Shown here piece by piece: positions 61,289 to 64,000 of a stretch of DNA of 64,000 nucleotides. Each line of letters begins with the position of its first letter. Positions within the stretch are counted from its first letter, which is position 1. Both the position numbers and the translations under genes were made by a program. Where the stretch lies: NCBI GenBank assembly GCA_015680685.1, contig MNCI01026431.1, positions 291,408 through 355,407 of the forward strand, read 5' to 3'. The notes beneath the pieces were generated by a model. It ran no database searches. It saw only the letters and a program-made list of their open reading frames with translations, and was not told the origin of the DNA. Origin of the DNA: Gnetum montanum. Its lineage: Eukaryota > Streptophyta > Gnetopsida > Gnetales > Gnetaceae.

Positions 61289-61675
61289 CAAGACCCAATA
61301 AAAGTGGCATGTTGGGATTTTTGGAATTTTTATTTTTCCAACAATAGCTAGCCTAATCATCCCAAGTCAACAATAGCCAACATAGATAGCATTCTTCACC
61401 AGGCATGGCACTTTTCAATAGATTCCACCATTTCTATAGTTTCTGTCCATCTTTCCATTTTTCATGACTTTTTCCATTTCCACCACCTTCAACGTAGTCC
61501 ATGATGGCCAACATAGTAAGAATGGTGCCAACGTAGTCATGAAAGTACATTTACTATTTATGGTAAATGGATGGGTTTTTGTGGGTAGTAGTGATCATCA
61601 TAAACCAATAATCAACACTGATTTGTTAGTAATCAATGACAATTAATGGTATTCCCAAAAATGAAAACCCTATCT

Positions 61676-61683
61676 TATAAATA
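61676..61683 (+). promoter_or_regulatory. TATA box, 3' LTR of element A
   Basis: TATAAATA about 780 bp into the LTR, aligned with the boxes in the other three LTRs. U3 would be about 800 bp. Confidence 0.7.
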
Positions 61684-62471
61684 CCAAATTCCAACACCAT
61701 TTTATGGTTTCAAACTCTTGGCATTCCAATGCTCGTTGGCACTCTCAGCACTTTGTGTTGGCATAACCATTGACAATAATACCACTTTTCCAGTTTTAGT
61801 AAACACTTCCATCATCCATCAAACCCATTTACAACCCAACTATACTTTTAGTAGTAGAAACTGATTATACAGAGCGTAGAGACCCCCATGTAATTTCCAT
61901 TGCATTGAAAGTGTAAATCCAATCCTATTCCCACATTGTATATTTGGTGAAAACTAATAAAAAGTTGTAGTAGGTTAGAACTAGAAAGAAACTGGACTGT
62001 GGAGGTAGCCTTCTCCAATGGACTTCAAGCTTTGGCAAGTAACTTCCAATGCCCTTGGCACAAACTTGTACATGATGAACCCAATTCCTTTACAATTTTT
62101 TATAAATTTGGTTCTTCATGCTGTGCAAGTTTTGGTTTTCATTTCCATTTTTGCACTTATTTTTGTAACTGCAATTCCATTTCCATTTCTTTTTTTAGTA
62201 GGCCATTTCTATTTATGTTCCCATTTTTAGTAGAACATTTCCATTTATGTTTCCGTTTTTAGTAGGCCATTTCTGTCTACATTTCTAGTCACGTTCATGA
62301 TTCCAAAACCATTTCCATTTTACATTCTATATGTCTCTGGGTGATCGGCAAGACCATCGAGGGCACCCTAAGTCTTGTTTTCTAGAGGTCCTTGGGATTC
62401 AAGGTTAAGACTATTTCAGCACTTAGATCTTTTTGTTTTCACATTCTAGCAACCAAGATTTCTAGCATAAA

Positions 62472-62489
62472 CACTTAGCAATGGCACCA
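62472..62489 (-). other. primer-binding site, Asp tRNA type
   Basis: On the minus strand, one base after the 5' LTR, the sequence reads TGGTGCCATTGC. It matches the plant Asp-tRNA primer site TGGCGCCGTTGC except for two transitions, both at former CpG sites. Athila elements commonly use this tRNA. Confidence 0.6.
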
Positions 62490-62490
62490 T

Positions 62491-63368
62491 TGATGAGCAA
62501 CAAATATACCCTACATCCAACCATATGAATTACAAGTATGCACTAGTGATCTAGTTGAATTCTGTGGACATACTTCTTAAGTTCACATATAGACAAAGAT
62601 TATGAACCTAAGGGTCATGTGATTATTATCTTCCTAACTCTCACTTGTGTATGCTCTTACATTTGATTAAGTGTGAGTTAAGGTATATGATATTTATTTT
62701 TGTTTATATTTTTATATATTTTTATCTTAAGTGCTATGTGGAAAGATAAAGAATTAAGTATTACCTCTTTTAACTACCTAATTACTCTAAAGGCTAACTA
62801 TCCTAACATAAGTAGTCATTCCCATCTTCTGCTTTTAATCTAAACTAATACTAACACTACTAGGTTACCAAGCGATGATTATTAGGCATATCGAATGATC
62901 ACTACTAGGATTACCAAGCATTGTATGTTATGATTGAAGTGGACATATTTATGTTTCCATGATTAATTACTTTTAATTATTATAACATAGAATGTAAAAT
63001 GCTGATAAGAGAGATTAAGCTAATCTAAGTGTTGCAATGATTATCAAAAATCTCATCTTTATTGTTGTCCACATCAAAATATTTAGGTACATGATGCTCA
63101 AATAAAAATCTATACAATCTCTTAATTCACCTTGCAAGCACTCAAATGGAAAACATTCTAACTTTAGAAACAACAAACTACAAGAGCTTCCCTACACTAT
63201 GGACTTAATGCTCCATAAATGCAGTTGGTAGGCACATTTATATAGGCTTGACTTAATTAGTGTTAATGCATTTGTGTCCATGGCTGTGACCATGCGTTGA
63301 TAGGGATAAATTGACAAGGTTGCATCGATGCATGCTTATTGACATAGCTAATCGACTTTACTTCATCA
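62491..63368 (-). repeat. Athila-like 5' LTR (right copy)
   Basis: This is the partner of 9,641-10,514, starting TGATGAGCAA and ending CTTCATCA. Differences from the left copy are many and scattered, so the insertion is old. Confidence 0.9.
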
Positions 63369-64000
63369 ACAAATTAATTATAATCAATATAGTTTTTACT
63401 AAGCTTTTGGGTACTATTTTGGATATTAAAATTAGTTAATGAGTAGAAATGCATAGTCTTTATGGTCGTTCACAAGTAAGCTTCACGAGGATTCACTCTA
63501 CTTTAGACCATCTAATAACTTTGCATTATTATGTAGAAAGAACAAAAAGGACCAACTATATAACTTTTATTTGTTTTATTGATTTCTTCAAGGCTTATGA
63601 CTTTGTTGCTTAAGATAAACTTTGGAATAGATTGGATAACATTAACATTCCACAAGATCTCCTTTTTGCTGCTAAAAGAATCTATGAGATAGTTAACATT
63701 CTTATTGAAGATAATCTTATTAGAAAAGAAACAACTATTAATAACTTAATTAGAGTTAAACAAGGTTATTCTTTGTCCCCTACTCTATTTGGCATATTTA
63801 TAGATGAATTGGAGGAATGGCTAAAAAATGTCTCTAATAATGATATGTCAATGAATGGATTATTTTTGAACATGCTTCTCTTTGCAGATGATGTGGCCTT
63901 TATTACAAAATCAGATACAAGATTATATTATATGCTTCAAATTCTCCATGACTGCTGCAACCATTTTGGAATGAAAGTTAGTATTAATAAGACTAAAATT
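63369..64000 (+). pseudogene. LINE retrotransposon reverse transcriptase (right half)
   Basis: This is the continuation of the LINE broken at 9,640. After FTKLLG just inside the boundary come HSTLDHLITLHYYVE, ICFIDFFKAYDFV (first catalytic Asp block), RVKQGYSLSPTLFGIFIDE, and LLFADDVAFI near 63,880 (catalytic Asp pair intact), then CNHFGMKVSINKTKI running to the window edge. With one copy of the presumed target duplication removed, the frame from the left half is open across the junction, which supports a single split element. The RNase H or 3' tail would lie beyond the window. Confidence 0.88.

Larger units (their letters stand above)
21013..62467 (+). mobile_element. Tat/Ogre-like Ty3/gypsy element A with nested insertions
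   Basis: Element A is bounded by LTRs at 21,013-24,870 and 60,899-62,467, which resemble each other more than they resemble the LTRs of nested element B. Order on the plus strand: 5' LTR, 5' leader (24,871-25,090, then 40,007-40,265 after element B), gag-protease (40,266-43,802), an 11-kb interval with an antisense gene and a repeat array, RT-RNase H-second RNase H-integrase (54,829-59,762), 3' LTR. The second RNase H and the RT wording place it in the Tat lineage, whose Ogre members are large and have an intron between protease and RT. Without the three foreign insertions it would be about 22.5 kb. Confidence 0.83.
60899..62467 (+). repeat. Tat element A 3' LTR
   Basis: About 1.57 kb, from TGAAACAACACC to TTTCTAGCA, the most complete LTR of the family here. 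U3 contains the 24-bp repeats at 61,167-61,288 and further GTAGTC words to 61,540. TATA box at 61,676. The second half (TAGTAGGCCATTTCTGTCTAC, AGTCACGTTCATGATTCC) pairs it with the LTR at 21,013-24,870. It is followed immediately by Athila leader and primer site. Confidence 0.9.
9641..63368 (-). mobile_element. Athila-like Ty3/gypsy element, split by nested Tat elements
   Basis: Two LTRs of similar length (874 and 878 bp) in the same orientation bound this interval, with flanking ACATA on the left and ACAAA on the right as a probable decayed 5-bp target duplication. Read on the minus strand from the right LTR: an Asp-tRNA-type primer site, gag, protease, RT-RNase H, integrase, then a further ORF and the left (3') LTR. 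Removing the Tat block (about 21,013-62,467) leaves about 12.3 kb, which fits Athila-type elements, known for an extra ORF after integrase. The Athila lineage call rests on RT wording, primer site and layout. Confidence 0.82.

Overview
The window looks like plant nuclear DNA that is almost entirely transposable-element sequence. The evidence is Ty1/copia, Ty3/gypsy (Athila-like and Tat/Ogre-like), plant-type LINE and Helitron/PIF1-like coding remains, many small GT-AG introns in one embedded gene, and pervasive C-to-T decay. I see no convincing intact host gene. Deep nesting and old insertions suggest a large, TE-rich plant genome; the species cannot be named from this sequence.

Layout. 1-3,169: the 3' part of a copia element (integrase, RT, RNase H, polypurine tract, 3' LTR). 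3,832-5,004: a second, SIRE-like copia LTR with a decayed primer-binding site. 5,469-7,260: a PIF1/Helitron-type helicase pseudogene. 7,359-7,876: a near-perfect 518-bp hairpin. From 8,236 on, the window is a Russian-doll nest. A LINE (8,236-9,640 and 63,369-64,000, continuing past the window) is split by a minus-strand Athila-like element (LTRs 9,641-10,514 and 62,491-63,368). The Athila leader is split by a plus-strand Tat/Ogre-like element A (about 21,013-62,467). A's 5' leader is split by a second Tat element B of the same family (25,091-40,006). A's left LTR carries a 2.24-kb TG...CA insertion (21,193-23,433). A's reverse transcriptase is split by a 1,750-bp palindromic element (55,544-57,293) whose centre is an assembly gap.

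The most interesting system is inside the Tat family. Between protease and reverse transcriptase, where Ogre elements are known to carry an intron, A holds about 11 kb that do not belong to a normal retrotransposon. This interval contains an antisense, eight-exon gene (44,590-49,846, minus strand) whose GT-AG junctions keep a consistent reading phase over about 1,050 codons. Upstream of that gene lies an array of about 190-bp repeats, each with a palindrome built on the word GACTACGCTGG. The same word is clustered in the U3 part of the family's LTRs, upstream of their TATA boxes. Element B carries a second, internally deleted copy of the gene and array, with identical lengths for exons 1, 6 and 8 and the same stop position. 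I do not recognise the encoded protein.

All coding regions are pseudogenes. Stops fall mainly where CAG, CAA or CGA codons are expected, and CpG words have turned into TG or CA, as expected for long-methylated, silenced DNA.
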